A stretch of 6,935 bases of DNA, taken from NCBI GenBank assembly GCA_030639305.1, contig DAOWCY010000295.1, positions 1-6,935 on the forward strand. The letters run 5' to 3'. Positions 6,177 through 6,935 of this stretch are shown here, piece by piece. Each line of letters starts with the position of its first letter. Positions within the stretch are counted from its first letter, which is position 1. The stretch comes from JAGLQA01 sp023135565. GTDB taxonomy: Bacteria > Acidobacteriota > Aminicenantia > UBA2199. Both the position numbers and the translations under genes were made by a program. The notes under the pieces were generated by a model, which was not told where the DNA came from, did no database searches, and saw nothing but the letters and a program-made list of their open reading frames with translations.

Positions 6177-6330
6177 TTAAGGTCAACGATTTTGGTAAAG
6201 TATTTGTCCGCCCAGCGGATCGAAAAGACCTTCCAGATCCTGGATTTATCTATCCTTTCTCTGAGTGGCTTATACTTTCCCAAATCAACAGTTACATTCG
6301 ATATAAAAAAATTAAGCAAAGGAGACAACC

Positions 6331-6935
6331 ATGAATAGTTCAAAGAATGGAAGATTGCTCTTCCAATTTATTTTAACGATATTTATAATAGCGAGCGGTT
6401 TGTTTGTGATGGCGCAGTCAGCGCCCACAGCTACCACTTCAGCAGCATCGTCAGTGGGTTCAACGGAAGCCGCCCTGAACGGCTCGGTGAATGTAGAATT
6501 TACTATCTACAACAGCGGAGCAACCACAGCGCCCTTCGGCGATTTCGAAACGCCGCTAAACGGCGCCACGGTGAGGAACAATCTCCCGGTCAGCGGCTGG
6601 GTGTTGGATGATATCGAGGTTACAGCCGTGTCGCTTTTCCGCACACATCTGGGCAGCGAAAGTAGCGGCCTTAAATACATCGGGGAAGCGGAATTAGTTG
6701 ACGGCGCCTTTACATTGTATGCCAAAGCCATGGACGAGGTGCAAAGAGTAGGTATTTTCATAGTAGTTCTTCATGATTCGCTCCTCACCCGGAGACGAGT
6801 GAAATTAAACAAACCCCACTCGCGTGGGGGGGCGTTGAGCCGCTTCGCAGCAAGTAGCGTTTTTGATTCTCAACTATTAGAAGTTTTGTTCAAACTTTTT
6901 CAAAAGTTTGGCCCCCGGCAGGGTCGCCGAAGGCA
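6331..6935 (+). CDS. Secreted Ig-like (GWxLDD-type) domain protein, 3' end replaced by repeat and running off the window
   Basis: The start is clear: AAAGGAG at 6318-6324, then 6 nt, then ATG. The frame has no stop in the remaining 201 codons and leaves at the right edge. Residues 1-28 are a Sec signal peptide (LLFQFILTIFIIASGLFVMA, cleavage before Q29). A Ser/Thr/Ala-rich linker follows. Residues 69-140 resemble extracellular Ig-like domains of surface proteins: FGDFETPLNGATV, LPVSGWVLDDIEVTAVSLFR, LKYIGEAELVDGA, FTLYAKAMD. From my memory of that domain, roughly 40 residues normally lie between the VDGA-like and FTLYA-like segments, so the domain seems contracted. From residue 162 (nt 6814) the reading frame passes through repeat copy B, giving a basic tail (LFKLFQKFGPRQGRR) that does not look native. 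It is probably a truncated or chimeric gene. No catalytic function is visible. Confidence 0.65.
   Translation, partial: MNSSKNGRLLFQFILTIFIIASGLFVMAQSAPTATTSAASSVGSTEAALNGSVNVEFTIYNSGATTAPFGDFETPLNGATVRNNLPVSGWVLDDIEVTAVSLFRTHLGSESSGLKYIGEAELVDGAFTLYAKAMDEVQRVGIFIVVLHDSLLTRRRVKLNKPHSRGGALSRFAASSVFDSQLLEVLFKLFQKFGPRQGRRR
6814..6935. repeat. Hairpin-dense repeat element, copy B (cut by the window end)
   Basis: This is a shorter relative of the element at 3049-3250, in the same order and orientation. It holds the hairpin CCCCAC-tcgc-GTGGGG (6814-6829), GTTGAG/CTCAAC (6834-6839 and 6869-6874), TTCAAACTTTTT within a perfect 9-bp stem (CAAACTTTT-tc-AAAAGTTTG, 6891-6910), and the 22-base block 6912-6933 identical to 3225-3246. 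Copy A's GCCCCC/GGGGGC hairpin is missing. It lies inside the open frame of the Ig-like protein gene. Confidence 0.72.

Noticed and set aside
6122..6338. Two overlapping plus-strand frames of 67-70 codons before the Ig-like gene, one ending over its start codon
   Set aside because: Neither has a ribosome binding site or recognisable motif. The one ending KGDNHE does so because it reads the next gene's Shine-Dalgarno and ATG. It could be a gene remnant, but I cannot support it.
6152..6343. 63-codon minus-strand frame in the divergent region
   Set aside because: It needs a TTG start, overlaps the start of the Ig-like gene and lacks a ribosome binding site.

Overview
The window is AT-rich bacterial DNA with a few sharp GC-rich islands. 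The organism is a Gram-negative-type bacterium: it has Sec-exported PDZ and Ig-like proteins and a HAMP/PP2C membrane phosphatase. The Ig-like domain with a GWxLDD motif and the structured GC-rich repeats remind me of Acidobacteriota/Aminicenantota-type genomes. That is an impression from memory, not a demonstrated placement.

Layout. (1) Positions 3-1686, plus strand: the 3' part of an ABC-2-type permease gene, open through the left edge, followed 7 nt later by a small XRE/Cro-type regulator gene. The cytoplasmic tail of the permease looks like a dead ABC ATPase domain. (2) Positions 1687-1923: three tandem ~23-bp repeats, a short palindrome, and a strong bidirectional terminator serving the converging genes on either side. 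(3) Positions 1924-2961, minus strand: an exported protein with two PDZ domains and no protease domain, preceded by a good Shine-Dalgarno and an ECF-type promoter candidate. (4) Positions 3049-3250: a GC-rich, hairpin-dense repeat element (copy A). (5) Positions 3280-6035, minus strand: a two-gene operon, a SpoIIE/RsbU-type PP2C phosphatase with a large sensor region, then rnc (RNase III) overlapping it by ATGA. The operon has a near-consensus promoter placed so that the first mRNA would be leaderless. (6) Positions 6036-6330: a gene-free divergent intergenic region with a 9/10-bp inverted repeat. (7) Positions 6331-6935, plus strand: a secreted Ig-like-domain protein gene with a contracted domain. 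It reads in frame into a second, shorter copy (B) of the repeat element and stays open to the right edge.

The most unusual points are the permease fused to a degenerate nucleotide-binding domain, the two-copy repeat family with a compensated hairpin, the in-frame 96-bp duplication in the phosphatase sensor, and the predicted leaderless start. I found no tRNA, rRNA, CRISPR array or intact transposase.
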